Counted from the stretch's first letter, positions 16,567 to 24,982 are shown. The stretch: 43,922 nucleotides of DNA from an uncultured Spartobacteria bacterium (GCA_903929475.1 CAIYUV010000165.1:1-43922); one strand, 5' to 3'. The notes: a model not told the origin generated them from the sequence alone. Numbers and translations are program-made.

Positions 16567-16763
16567 GCACCAACGGTGCGCGGACAAGCCAGCCCAGGGC
16601 ATCGCCCTGGGAACCCGGTCGTAAAAAAACCAAAGCCCCAAAGGGGCGGCCACAATTGTCGCGCCCCGTTGGGGCTTTGGTCATCGTGGGCGGGGGACCC
16701 AGGGCGGCGACCGCGCGGCGCGCGGCCGTGCCCGGGGCTGGCTTGTGGATGGGCCGTTGGCCC
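16567..16763. repeat. Composite palindromic (REP/BIME-like) element
   Basis: Parts in order: palindrome GCACC-AAC-GGTGC (16567-16579); long-range arm ACAAGCCAGCCC (16584-16595); palindrome CCCAGGGC-ATC-GCCCTGGG (16593-16611); hairpin 16630-16680; returning arm GGGCTGGCTTGT (16735-16746, perfect 12 bp); palindrome GGGCC-GTT-GGCCC (16751-16763). The same order of parts is found at 25078-25290 with different but still paired stems. A third copy of the outer motif was not seen. Confidence 0.85.
16622..16680 (-). terminator. Strong intrinsic terminator inside the composite element
   Basis: CCAAAGCCCC (16630-16639) pairs with GGGGCTTTGG (16671-16680), with further inner pairing of GGGGCG with CGCCCC. 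On the minus strand the stem is followed by a run of seven T (plus-strand A run 16623-16629). Any minus-strand transcript from proS reading through the 21-bp array would end here. Confidence 0.75.
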
Positions 16764-16882
16764 GCCACACCACGGATCGTCCGCTGCCTCCGGGGCCCCC
16801 GGCTCTGCAAAGCAAAGCCCCCCTGAGGCTCATGCGGAATAGCTTTGTTGGCGGGGATGAGTCTGCGCTTTTCAAGAGGGGA

Positions 16883-17155
16883 GGTGGAGGTCGGAGTAAG
16901 ACAGGTGCTGATGGGAGGAACTGAGGTGGCGGTCGGGAGGACGGAGGTGGTGCTTGGAAGGGGGCGGTTCCTGGTCGCGAGGATGGTGTTCGCCGTCGGG
17001 GGCGTGGAGGTGGCGGTCGGGGAAACGGAGGTGGCGCTTGGAGGGGCGGAGGTGGCGGTCGGAGGGACGGAGGTGGCGGTCTGGGGGACGGAGGTGGCGG
17101 TCGGAGGGACGGAGGTGGCGGTCGGAGGGACGGAGGTGGCGGTTTCTTTAGCCTC
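16883..17155. repeat. 21-bp tandem array, GGTGGCGGT type
   Basis: GGT anchors recur at 16883, 16904, 16925, 16946, 17009, 17030, 17051, 17072, 17093, 17114 and 17135, all spaced in multiples of 21 without an indel; units between 16967 and 16988 are degenerate. The best copies read GGTGGCGGTCGGAGGGACGGA. The array continues in the same phase into the palindromic sub-array at 17156. Frames are open on both strands (GGTEVAV heptapeptides forward, PPPPSLR reverse), as expected of any stop-free 21-bp repeat. I do not call a gene. Confidence 0.88.
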
Positions 17156-17260
17156 AACGGCTGTTCCGTTGGCCCCAACGCTTCATCCGTTGGACCCAAC
17201 GCTTCGTCCGTTGGCCCCAACGCTTTGTCCGTTGGCCCCAACGGAATCAGCGTTGGGGCT
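17156..17260. repeat. 21-bp palindromic sub-array, CGTTGG-n-CCAACG type
   Basis: Four 14-bp palindromes CGTTGGnCCCAACG lie at 17167-17180, 17188-17201, 17209-17222 and 17230-17243, separated by 7-bp spacers (cttcatc, cttcgtc, ctttgtc), with a half-palindrome at 17251-17258. The period is 21 bp and in phase with the array before it. The arrangement resembles iterated protein-binding sites or tandem small hairpins. It lies about 190 bp past the proS stop; 17261-17449 shows no other feature. Confidence 0.88.
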
Positions 17261-17449
17261 ATTCTGCCTGATTCCAGTGCTGGGTTTCCTCAGAGTTGAG
17301 GCGCTCCTTTTCCCAAGAATCGCCTTCTTTTCTACCCGAGGCCCATTGGGGAGCAGACCGGCTCGCTGGAGCAGTCCGCCAATGCTCTGGAATCCTGCGC
17401 TGCCACTCCCGGAATCGCGCCCGCCGTTGCTGCGGAGCCGCTGAATCCG

Positions 17450-18970
17450 CTAGTAGCTCTTCGCGAAGAGCACGCGGCGTTTGCTGGGCTTGCCGCTCCA
17501 GACGCAGGGGCCGTCCTCTGCGGGGGCGTCGGCGGGGATGCAGCGGATGGTGACTTTGAGCTGCTCTTTGATTTCCGTCTCGGTCTCGGCGGTGCCGTCC
17601 CAATGGGCGAGGGCGAAGCCGCCGCTGATCTTGCTGTCGTCCTTGGCGGTGAAGAATTTCACGAAGTCCTCGCGGGTTTCGATCTTCACCGTGTGCGTGT
17701 CGCGCAGTGCGGTGGCGCGGGCGAGGAGTGTGTCGTGGATTTCCTGCAAGGTCGTGGCGATGCTTGCGAGGAGATCGGCATTGGTCGGGAAGGTTTTTTC
17801 TTTGTGCCCGCGATCGCGGCGCGCAAAGGCGACGGTTCCTTTTTCCAAATCGCGGGGCCCGATTTCCACGCGCACCGGGACGCCTTTTTTGATCCACTCC
17901 CAGCTTTTCACGCCGCCGGTGAGGTCGCGCTTGTCCACTTCGACGCGGATGGGCTCGCCGGCAAAAATGGTCGCGCGCAGTTGCGCGGCGAGGGCGTCGC
18001 ACGCGGCGAAGACGGCATCGCGCATGTCGGGCTTCGGCACGATGGGCAGGATGACGACGTGCGCGGGTGCGATGCGCGGCGGGAGGATGAGGCCGTCGTC
18101 GTCGCCATGCGCCATGATGACGGTGCCGATGAGGCGCGTGCTGACGCCCCAGCTCGTTGTCCACGCGAACTCTTTTTTGTTTTCGCGCGAGAGAAACTCG
18201 ATGCCGCTCGCCTTCGCGAAATTCTGCCCGAGGAAGTGCGACGTGCCGGCCTGAATGGCCTTGCGATCCTGCACCATCGCCTCGATACAAAGCGTCTGCT
18301 CCGCGCCGGGGAAACGTTCGCCCGCGCTCTTCTCGCCGGTGAAAACCGGCAGCGCCAGCCAGTCGCGCGCAAACGTGGCATACACGCCGAGCATCTGTTC
18401 CGTTTCGGCGATGGCCTCGGCTTTTGTCTCATGCGCGGTGTGGCCCTCCTGCCACAGAAATTCCGCCGTGCGCAGGAAGACGCGCGGGCGCATTTCCCAG
18501 CGGACGACGTTGGCCCACTGGTTGATCAAAATCGGGAGGTCGCGATACGACTGCACCCATTTCGCGTAAGTCGCGCCGATGATCGTCTCGCTCGTGGGCC
18601 GCACGACGAGCGGCTCCGCCAGCTCCGCAGAAGGCGCAGGCCGCAGCCCGCCCTTGCCGTCGCTTTCGAGGCGATGATGCGTGACCACCGCGCACTCCTT
18701 CGCAAAACCCTCCACATGCTGGGCCTCCTTCGCCATGTAGCTGAGCGGAATGAAGAGCGGGAAATACGCATTCTTGTGTCCGGTCGCCTTGAACATCCCA
18801 TCGAGCCCGCGCTGCATCGCTTCCCAAATTCCGTAGCCCCACGGCTTGATCACCATGCAGCCGCGCACGTCGGAATTTTCGGCAAGGTCGGCGGCTTTTA
18901 CGACTTGCTGATACCATTCAGGAAAGTCGGCGTCGCGTGTCGGAGTGATGGCGGTCTGTGGCTGGCTCAT
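17450..18970 (-). CDS. proS: Prolyl-tRNA synthetase, type 3 (archaeal/eukaryotic-like)
   Basis: Charges tRNA-Pro with proline. The 506-residue protein has the class II motif 2 region (VVRWEMRPRVFLRTAEFLWQ-like, from about residue 155), PTSETIIGATYAKW, HTAHETKAEA and the motif 3 region SWGVSTRLIGTVIMAHGDD. Its anticodon-binding domain (about 280-390) is followed by a C-terminal domain ending in KRRVLFAKSY with a terminal tyrosine, typical of the archaeal/eukaryotic-like form. It lacks the large editing insertion of the E. coli-type enzyme. ATG 18970 is a good start. It is divergent from a glycosyltransferase-like gene. Confidence 0.96.
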   Translation of the reverse strand: MSQPQTAITPTRDADFPEWYQQVVKAADLAENSDVRGCMVIKPWGYGIWEAMQRGLDGMFKATGHKNAYFPLFIPLSYMAKEAQHVEGFAKECAVVTHHRLESDGKGGLRPAPSAELAEPLVVRPTSETIIGATYAKWVQSYRDLPILINQWANVVRWEMRPRVFLRTAEFLWQEGHTAHETKAEAIAETEQMLGVYATFARDWLALPVFTGEKSAGERFPGAEQTLCIEAMVQDRKAIQAGTSHFLGQNFAKASGIEFLSRENKKEFAWTTSWGVSTRLIGTVIMAHGDDDGLILPPRIAPAHVVILPIVPKPDMRDAVFAACDALAAQLRATIFAGEPIRVEVDKRDLTGGVKSWEWIKKGVPVRVEIGPRDLEKGTVAFARRDRGHKEKTFPTNADLLASIATTLQEIHDTLLARATALRDTHTVKIETREDFVKFFTAKDDSKISGGFALAHWDGTAETETEIKEQLKVTIRCIPADAPAEDGPCVWSGKPSKRRVLFAKSY

Positions 18971-19095
18971 AGTTTTGGAAAAAGGGCGCGCAAACTATCC
19001 GCGCACCCGCCGAGCCGCAAGCTTCACGGGCGATCTTCATTTCACGACGTGCGCTACTTGCCGCCGACGGCGCTGTGTCTATGCTCCGCGCCCGA

Positions 19096-20046
19096 ATGCA
19101 ACTAGCAGTCCTCAATCCCGGTGGCCGCGATCCCGAGCAGCACTTTACAAATGGAGCGGGCGCGCCGGACGACAGCACGCACGCACCCGTGAACTACCAC
19201 GCCTACGCCGCGTGCACGAACGGCGCTTTCTACGATGACGCCGCGCGAATTCCCGAATCCCAACGCCACGTGCTGCTGCTGCGCCGCGATTTAAAAGCCG
19301 CACGCCGCGCGCTGCGTGAGCTTTTAGCTCGTGGGAAAAAGGTGGCCGTGTCGTGGAAAGAGAGCGGCCAGCATCAGGTGGCGAAGCAACTCGAAGGTAG
19401 CGACGCGCTCCTGCTCTTCCGCGAAATCTGCGCCGAGGCAAACGCGGCACTCAGCAGCACGCCCGAGTTGGTGCCGCTTTATCGCACAGCGGGTGCGCGC
19501 GTGGCGGAGTTCATCCCCACACCGTATGCGGTGGACGACGCGCGCTGGGATTTCTCCGTGCCGCTCGATCAGCGCAGCGGAATTTTCGTCGGCACGCGCG
19601 AGTGGGATGTGCCTTCGCGCAACCACGCGGTAGCGCTCAAACAAGCGTGCGCAATGGGCGTTCCGGTAACGGCGTTTAATTGCGATGGGCGCTCCGGGCG
19701 AAAGAAACTAGCAGCTCTCGGTTGTGAGCAATTGCGCGTGGTGGAAGGGCCGCTGAAATACACGGAATACCTGCGAGCGATGGCGAAATGCCGCGTGGTT
19801 TTTCAACTCGATTCGAGCGCAGTGCCCGGCCAGGTCGCCGGCGACGCGCTGCTGTGCCGGATGCCGTGCATCGGTGGGAACAGCGCCGTCGAGCGGCTGG
19901 CGTTTGAGGGAATGGAACTGGAGCCGCTGCTGCACGATGACGCCGCTTGGCGCGAGGCGGTGGAGACGTCGCAGACAAGGGCGCGTGAGTCGCTCAGCTT
20001 CACTGCGGTGGCGCGAAGGCTCGGGGAGTTTTTTGGATCGCTGTGA
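19096..20046 (+). CDS. Glycosyltransferase-like protein (GT-B type, tentative)
   Basis: A 316-residue cytoplasmic protein starting MQLAVLNPGGRDPEQHF, with a glycine-rich N-terminal loop typical of GT-B enzymes. It has IFVGTREWDVPSRNH, ALKQACAMGVPVTAFN and a C-terminal stretch VFQLDSSAVPGQVAGDALLCRMPCIGG that resembles the donor-binding region of GT-B transferases. The family assignment is by overall pattern only. ATG 19096 fits the strand-loop start best; ATG 19081 or GTG 19075 would add 5-7 residues. Its stop overlaps the GTG of the next gene (GTGA), so the two are translationally coupled. Confidence 0.65.
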   Translation: MQLAVLNPGGRDPEQHFTNGAGAPDDSTHAPVNYHAYAACTNGAFYDDAARIPESQRHVLLLRRDLKAARRALRELLARGKKVAVSWKESGQHQVAKQLEGSDALLLFREICAEANAALSSTPELVPLYRTAGARVAEFIPTPYAVDDARWDFSVPLDQRSGIFVGTREWDVPSRNHAVALKQACAMGVPVTAFNCDGRSGRKKLAALGCEQLRVVEGPLKYTEYLRAMAKCRVVFQLDSSAVPGQVAGDALLCRMPCIGGNSAVERLAFEGMELEPLLHDDAAWREAVETSQTRARESLSFTAVARRLGEFFGSL

Positions 20047-20964
20047 AAAAATTTCTCCATTGGTTCTGGCGTTTCTCGGTGTATGGAGCCGCAGTTTTGC
20101 TCGTTGCGGGGCTGCTGCTGCGGCTCACAGTGCGGGATCGTTTCGATGGATTGTCGTTCGTTTATTACGCTACACCGTGGGCGCTGCTGATGTTTGCCGG
20201 TGTGGTGTGCGCGATCCATTGGAGGAAACACCGGCGCGTCAGCAGAGCATTTCTCATGGCCGCGATTTTCTGCGCGTCCGTGTGGGCATGGACGAGTTTC
20301 CGCTTTGCGCCGAAGGACACCGGTCGCGCGGAGTTTCGCGTGGCGTATTGGAATATCGCGCGCCCCGGCTGGCGCATTGACAGTGTGCTGGAGCGGTCGA
20401 AATCATGGCAGGCGGATTTGCTCGGCTTCGGCGAATGCAAGGCGGGAGGGTCGTTGCAGGTGAAGTGGAACCAGCAACTCGCGCCGAAATTAATCACGGA
20501 GCTTCACCGCCAGATGATGCTCGTGTCGGCGGAGCACGCGGATTTGGTGGAGACCGGCTCGCTCAACAAAGCAGGGGAATACGAACTTCGCCGCGTGAAG
20601 CTAGGTGGTCGCCGTGCGCTCGTGCTGGCCGTGGATTTCGACGGCGACCCACGGCAGACCCGGCGCGCGCCATTTGAGCGGCTCTATCAAATCGTGAGAG
20701 CGCACGCGGACGAGCCATTGATCGTGATGGGCGATTTTCAACACGCCGATTGACTCGGTCTATTTTGAAAAACTGCGCGCATTGCTGAACGACGCGTTCG
20801 AGACTGCTGGCAGTGGTTACGCAGCGACGTGGCCGATGGTCGCGCCGGTGTTGAGCATCGATCACATCTGGCTGAGCAAACACTTCCGCGTCGTGCGCTG
20901 CGAACACCGCACATCGCTCTACTCGGATCACCGGGCCGTCGTCGTGGATCTCGGCTGGCGGTAG
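20043..20964 (+). pseudogene. Membrane-anchored endonuclease/exonuclease/phosphatase protein, frameshifted
   Basis: The first frame (GTG 20043 to stop 20753) encodes three hydrophobic segments (about residues 12-27, 42-60 and 68-80) and the first part of an EEP domain (FRVAYWNIARPGW, DLLGFGECK, VLAVDFDG). It then runs into QHAD and a stop. Removing one T from TTTT at 20735-20738 restores GDFNTPIDSV and joins the second frame, which carries the terminal EEP motifs SIDHIWLSKHF and YSDHRAVVVDL and ends at 20964. The break lies exactly in the catalytic GDFN motif. The intact product would be about 306 residues, with the catalytic domain outside the membrane, as in other EEP proteins of this layout. 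It may be a real pseudogene or a homopolymer sequencing error. Confidence 0.82.
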
Positions 20965-20970
20965 CGAACG

Positions 20971-22191
20971 CTACGCGAGCACCTGATCGCGGGGGATGCC
21001 GTAGAGATCGAAGACCCGGACAATGGTGTCTTCGATTAAGTTATTCGGGCAGCTCGCACCTGCGGTGACGCCGATGGTGACGGGAGATTCCGGCAGCCAG
21101 TCCTCGGTGACGACTTCGTGTTTTTTGTGCTGGTCGAAATGCGTGATGCGTTCGCGCGATTCGAGTTTTCCGGCGTTGCGGATGAAGTAGGTCGGCAACA
21201 CTGCCTCGCCCATTTCTGCGAGGTGCGAAGTGTTCGAGCTGTTGTAGCCGCCGATGACGAGGAGCAGGTCGAGCGGTTCTGCGAGCATGTCCTTGAGTGC
21301 ATCCTGCCGCTCCTGCGTGGCTCCGCAGATCGTGTCAAAAAATCGGTAGTTGTTCTTCGCACGCTCAGCACCGTCCCGCGTTTGCACCGCTGCCATGATG
21401 CGCCGCTGCACCTCCTCGGTTTCTCCGCGCATCATTGTGGTCTGGTTGGCGACGCCGACGCGCTTGAGATGTTCGTCGGGATCAAAGCCGGGGCTCATCG
21501 CTCCAGCGAAGCGTGAGAGAAACGCCACCTTGTCGCCGCCTTTGCGGATGTAGTCGCAGACGTAATCGGTGTCATCGAGCGTGAGCACGACGAGGTAGTG
21601 GCCGCGTTCGCCCGCGATGGCGCGGCTGGCGGTTGCGCGCGTTTCCTCGTGTGTGGCCTTGCCGTGGATGATGCTCGTCATGTCCTCGGCGGCGTTTTGT
21701 TTCACGCGCTTCCACACGCTCATCACGTCGCCGCAAGTCGTGTCCACGATTTGCGCGCCGCGCTCCTTGATGCGTGCGAGCGTGGTCACATCGGTGCCAA
21801 AGGCGGGGACGATCACCACGTCGTCGGCAGTGATGGTGTCCACATCCGCCTGCGAATCTTTTCCGAGCAAATTGCGGATTCCGAGTGCGGAGATTTGCTC
21901 GTTCACCTCGGGGTTGTGGATGATTTCGCCGAGGATGAAGAGGCGGCGGTCGGTGAAAACTTTTGCAGCCGCGTAGGCGAGGTCTATGGCGCGCTCGACG
22001 CCGTAGCAAAAACCGAACTGCTTCGCTAGCCGCACGGTCACTCCATCAACTCGGAGCACGCCGCCGTTCGCGCGCACGCGCTCGACGACTTCGCTGCGGT
22101 AGTGCGTCTCGACCTGCGCCTGCACGGCGGCCATGACGTCGGGCGTGCGAAGGTTGACGCGTTTCGGAGCGGTTGGAGTTTCAGCGGACAC
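20971..22191 (-). CDS. ispH: 4-hydroxy-3-methylbut-2-enyl diphosphate reductase
   Basis: Last enzyme of the MEP isoprenoid pathway, an iron-sulfur protein making IPP and DMAPP. The 406-residue protein has the three conserved cysteines in FGFCYGVERAI (Cys62), VDTTCGDVMSVW and GASCPNNLIED, plus IIHGKATHEET and IGGYNSSNTSHL. It is the long form found in plants and cyanobacteria rather than the roughly 316-residue E. coli form. GTG 22191 was chosen because residues just after it look native; the next ATG (20 codons in) is an alternative. It is convergent with the frameshifted gene before it, with only 6 bp between stops. Confidence 0.95.
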   Translation of the reverse strand: MSAETPTAPKRVNLRTPDVMAAVQAQVETHYRSEVVERVRANGGVLRVDGVTVRLAKQFGFCYGVERAIDLAYAAAKVFTDRRLFILGEIIHNPEVNEQISALGIRNLLGKDSQADVDTITADDVVIVPAFGTDVTTLARIKERGAQIVDTTCGDVMSVWKRVKQNAAEDMTSIIHGKATHEETRATASRAIAGERGHYLVVLTLDDTDYVCDYIRKGGDKVAFLSRFAGAMSPGFDPDEHLKRVGVANQTTMMRGETEEVQRRIMAAVQTRDGAERAKNNYRFFDTICGATQERQDALKDMLAEPLDLLLVIGGYNSSNTSHLAEMGEAVLPTYFIRNAGKLESRERITHFDQHKKHEVVTEDWLPESPVTIGVTAGASCPNNLIEDTIVRVFDLYGIPRDQVLA

Positions 22192-22227
22192 GATGCGGTA
22201 TGATAGGCGGCAGACGCGAAATGGCGA

Positions 22228-22266
22228 AAGAAAAGGCGCCCGCAACGTGAGTCGCGGGCGCCTTTA
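22228..22266 (-). terminator. Intrinsic terminator of the L,D-transpeptidase gene
   Basis: AAAGGCGCCCGC (22232-22243) pairs perfectly with GCGGGCGCCTTT (22254-22265). On the minus strand the hairpin is followed by TTTTCTTT. It separates the transpeptidase gene from ispH. Confidence 0.85.
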
Positions 22267-22281
22267 CAAAGAGCAAACGCG

Positions 22282-22914
22282 TTACTGTTGGATGAGCAAT
22301 TGTCCGGGAGGGTCTTGGAAATAGCTCGACGACATGAGGCGTGACGAGGACGGATCGGGATCGTTGCGCTGGTCGAGACGGCGCACGGTTTTACCGATGG
22401 TCGCGTCCTCGGGTTGCGAAGAGGCGATATTCACGGGCGTGCCCACGTGAACGAGTGCGAAGAAACGCGCCGCCGCCTCGCGGTGCATGCGGATGCAGCC
22501 GTGCGTGCGCGGGATGCTCCACACAAAGCCTTCGTGGAATCCATACGATGGCGCAAACTCGCACCAGAATCCCATCGGATAACCCACGGCGACGCTCTGG
22601 CCGTGGTGGATGTCTGCGCCATTGCCCTGCGAATCAAACCCAAAGCTGCCCGAGCGCTTATTGCGGATTTTATTGCTGATGGTGTGATTACCCGAAGGCG
22701 TGGAGTTGTGTTCGCCTACGCAACCTTGCACGGCCATGAGGCAGCGGTCGCCTTCCATGACGTAGATGTGCTGCGTGCCATTGGAGACTTTCACGCGGAC
22801 GTTGGCGGGATTTTTCGGAGCATAAGCGGTGACGCTGTAGCCGCCGGAACTGTTGACGCACGCACCGAGCGTGAGCGCGGCGAGGGCTGTGAGGAGTGAG
22901 AGAAGTTTTTTCAT
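22282..22914 (-). CDS. L,D-transpeptidase (YkuD family) lipoprotein
   Basis: A 210-residue exported protein with a lipoprotein signal peptide (LTLGAC, Cys19). The YkuD domain (about 38-172) shows VKVSNGTQHIYVMEGD at its start, SPSG-type loop TPSGNHTI and the catalytic motif RTHGCIRM with Cys140 and His138. Such enzymes form 3-3 peptidoglycan cross-links or attach lipoproteins to peptidoglycan in the periplasm. The last 35 residues are polar and outside the domain. ATG 22914 follows from the signal peptide. The acyltransferase gene lies 53 bp upstream on the same strand, so both envelope genes may be co-transcribed and end at the terminator downstream. Confidence 0.92.
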   Translation of the reverse strand: MKKLLSLLTALAALTLGACVNSSGGYSVTAYAPKNPANVRVKVSNGTQHIYVMEGDRCLMAVQGCVGEHNSTPSGNHTISNKIRNKRSGSFGFDSQGNGADIHHGQSVAVGYPMGFWCEFAPSYGFHEGFVWSIPRTHGCIRMHREAAARFFALVHVGTPVNIASSQPEDATIGKTVRRLDQRNDPDPSSSRLMSSSYFQDPPGQLLIQQ

Positions 22915-22967
22915 CGGCGGGGAGGAGAAACGGACGGCGATGCGCTGTCAACGCCGTCGGCGGCGAA

Positions 22968-23939
22968 TTATGCACCGAGTTCCTTGCGGCGCAGTTTTTC
23001 AAATGCGCCGGATTCGTTGGCATAAAAGGGATACGCATCCGAAGTGCCGCGCGGTTTGTAGCGGAAATGTTTGTAGGGCCACAGCCACAGGCCGGGCCGG
23101 GCGCGGATGTGTGGCTCGAAATGATCCCAGCACATCTGCGAGATTTGCTGAAGGCTCGCATCCGCCGGGAATTTCAGCGGGGCAAGATAGTGGATGGTCG
23201 CGCCGCCGTCCGCATCGGGAATGCACATTGCGGGAACGATGGCGGCCTCGCCGCGCTGCGCGAGCACCGCGTGGAGCATGCTCACACACATTTCCATGCC
23301 GAACGCGCGGATGACCGTGCTCGCCTGCTGCGGGCGAAGCGAGAGGTCGGTGAGCAGCGCTGTGCAGCCGCCGCGCTTCACGGTCCTGAGCATTTTCATC
23401 ATCGAGTTTTCCTGCGGGATAATTGTCTGGCCGGTCCTCTCACGCAGGGAACGAAAGATTCCGGCCAGCGCGGGGTTTTTGAACTCCTCCGCGACCGCGA
23501 TGCAAGGGTGACCGCCCCACGGGGCGGAAAGCGACGCCCACTCCCAATTGCCGAGGTGCAGCGTGAGCAGCACAGCGCCGCGCTTTTGCACATCGAGAAG
23601 TTCGACATGACCCTCCCAAAAATGGATGCGCAGCCAGTGGCGGTTATCCGGGCGCGCGAGGGCGGGCGCCCAAAAAAGATCGATCATCGTGCGTGCAAAA
23701 TTGCGGTAGCTCGCCCGCACAATCTCCAGTCGCTGCTCCGTGGAAAGTGCAACGCCGAGGGCGCACTCGACATTTGCCAGCGCCACAGCGCGTCCGCGCC
23801 GGTCGAGGCGGAAGGCGATTTCACCAAGCGCATTCGCCAGGCGGACACATCGCCCGCGCGAAAGTCGCGGGATGAGCCACGCGAGCAGCCGCACGCTTGC
23901 GGCTTCGATGCGGTGGCGGATGCGTTTCCAGAGTGACAT
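22968..23939 (-). CDS. Lysophospholipid/lipid A acyltransferase (LpxL/HtrB-like)
   Basis: A 323-residue inner-membrane acyltransferase. The catalytic HX4E motif is present as LHLGNWEW (His128, Glu133). It also has NFARTMIDLFW, KNPALAGIFRSLRERTG (acceptor region), QENSMMKMLRTVKRGG, and the LSLRPQQ and WPYKHFRYKP segments of the LPLAT superfamily; the N-terminus holds an amphipathic or membrane helix. Members add secondary acyl chains to lipid A or related lipids, supporting an outer membrane in this organism. ATG 23939 is chosen from the protein start; a long extension upstream is antisense to the next gene. It may be co-transcribed with the transpeptidase. Confidence 0.88.
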   Translation of the reverse strand: MSLWKRIRHRIEAASVRLLAWLIPRLSRGRCVRLANALGEIAFRLDRRGRAVALANVECALGVALSTEQRLEIVRASYRNFARTMIDLFWAPALARPDNRHWLRIHFWEGHVELLDVQKRGAVLLTLHLGNWEWASLSAPWGGHPCIAVAEEFKNPALAGIFRSLRERTGQTIIPQENSMMKMLRTVKRGGCTALLTDLSLRPQQASTVIRAFGMEMCVSMLHAVLAQRGEAAIVPAMCIPDADGGATIHYLAPLKFPADASLQQISQMCWDHFEPHIRARPGLWLWPYKHFRYKPRGTSDAYPFYANESGAFEKLRRKELGA

Positions 23940-24043
23940 GGGCGGTGAATGCAGCAGCAGGCAGGGGGCGGAGTGCAAGCGCAAGTGTCGTCTTCCCGCA
24001 CTTACGCTTGCACTTTTTGCCGGGGCACGCGCTTTCTTCCCGT

Positions 24044-24982
24044 ATGAAAACCGACGCGTATCTCGATCTCGCCTTCTCCATCCTCGCGCAGCCGACTGCG
24101 CCATTTCACGAAGACGCAGTGCGTTACGAAATCGAACGGCTGCTGGAGGACTGCCCACATGTGAGCGTGCGGCGCGATGCGTTTGGCAACGTCATCGCCC
24201 ACTACCGGCGCGGACGTGCGAAGGCGCGATTCGCCTTCGCAGCGCACATGGACCACCCCGCGTATGTCGGGCGCGAATTTCTCGGCGGCGTCCCCGAAGT
24301 TTATCGGAAAAAGAAACCCACCACGCAAAAGTTTGGCGCGTTTCGGATGTGGGATTTGCCAGCCTTCGAGGTGCGCGCCGGGCGGATTTATTCGCGTGCG
24401 TGCGATGACCTCATCGGTTGCGCATGCATCGTGGCGATGCTGCGGGAACTGGAGCAGAGCGGCGCGGAATGTTCGGCATACGGGATTTTCACACGTGCCG
24501 AGGAAGTGGGTTTTGTCGGAGCGATCCAGCTCGCGCAAAGCGGCGCGCTTCCCAAAGGCACCACCATCGTCTCGCTCGAAACGAGCAGCGTGAAAGGCGG
24601 GCCGGTCGCGCTCGGCGCGGGCGTGATCGTTCGAGTGGGCGACCGCACGAGCGTCTTCGACAGCGCTGCGACTGCGGAAATTCAAGACGCCGCCGCACGC
24701 GCAAAAATCCCGCATCAGCGTGCGCTCATGCAGGGCGGCACTTGCGAAGCGACGGCTTACGCGCTCTACGGCTACCGCACCGCCGCGCTGTGCGTGGCCC
24801 TTGGCAATTACCACAACTGCGGCCCGCGCAACCGCATCGCGCCGGAGTATGTGAATGTTGCCGACGCCGTGGGCATGGCGCAGCTCTGCGTGGAAATTGC
24901 AAAAGCCAAACCCTCCGACCCACACGCCGATTTACGCAAACGTTTGGAAAAGCGGATGCGCGCGCATCGGCGGCATTTTTAG
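24044..24982 (+). CDS. M42/M20-type metallopeptidase
   Basis: A 312-residue cytoplasmic aminopeptidase-like protein. Two-metal ligands are visible: AAHMDHP (His68, Asp70), CDDLIG (Asp121 bridging region) and RAEEVG (Glu153-Glu154 with the catalytic base), followed by GFVGAIQLA. A late NYHNCGPRN supplies a further histidine. The pattern matches the M42 (glutamyl aminopeptidase/endoglucanase M) and M20 clan, though the chain is a little shorter than most M42 enzymes. Likely role is release of N-terminal residues from peptides. ATG 24044 is the first sensible start; upstream the frame overlaps the divergent acyltransferase. It ends 95 bp before a palindromic element. Confidence 0.85.
   Translation: MKTDAYLDLAFSILAQPTAPFHEDAVRYEIERLLEDCPHVSVRRDAFGNVIAHYRRGRAKARFAFAAHMDHPAYVGREFLGGVPEVYRKKKPTTQKFGAFRMWDLPAFEVRAGRIYSRACDDLIGCACIVAMLRELEQSGAECSAYGIFTRAEEVGFVGAIQLAQSGALPKGTTIVSLETSSVKGGPVALGAGVIVRVGDRTSVFDSAATAEIQDAAARAKIPHQRALMQGGTCEATAYALYGYRTAALCVALGNYHNCGPRNRIAPEYVNVADAVGMAQLCVEIAKAKPSDPHADLRKRLEKRMRAHRRHF

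Noticed and set aside
16499-16810. Upstream extension of the leucine-rich-repeat gene
   Set aside because: The extra 104 codons consist of palindromic repeat and terminator sequence; translation would be an artefact. GTG 16498 is preferred.
17156-17260. A CRISPR-like array
   Set aside because: Repeats of 14 bp and spacers of 7 bp are far too short and spacers are nearly identical to each other; no cas genes are present.
16681-17444. Open frames on both strands across the second 21-bp array (proline-rich reverse, GGTEVAV forward)
   Set aside because: A stop-free 21-bp unit keeps frames open on both strands by necessity. Flanks of these frames run into palindromic elements, and no start site or family supports either.
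17603-19105. A 500-codon open frame antisense to proS
   Set aside because: proS is certain from class II synthetase motifs. The antisense translation has no recognisable domain and biased Arg/His/Ala content.
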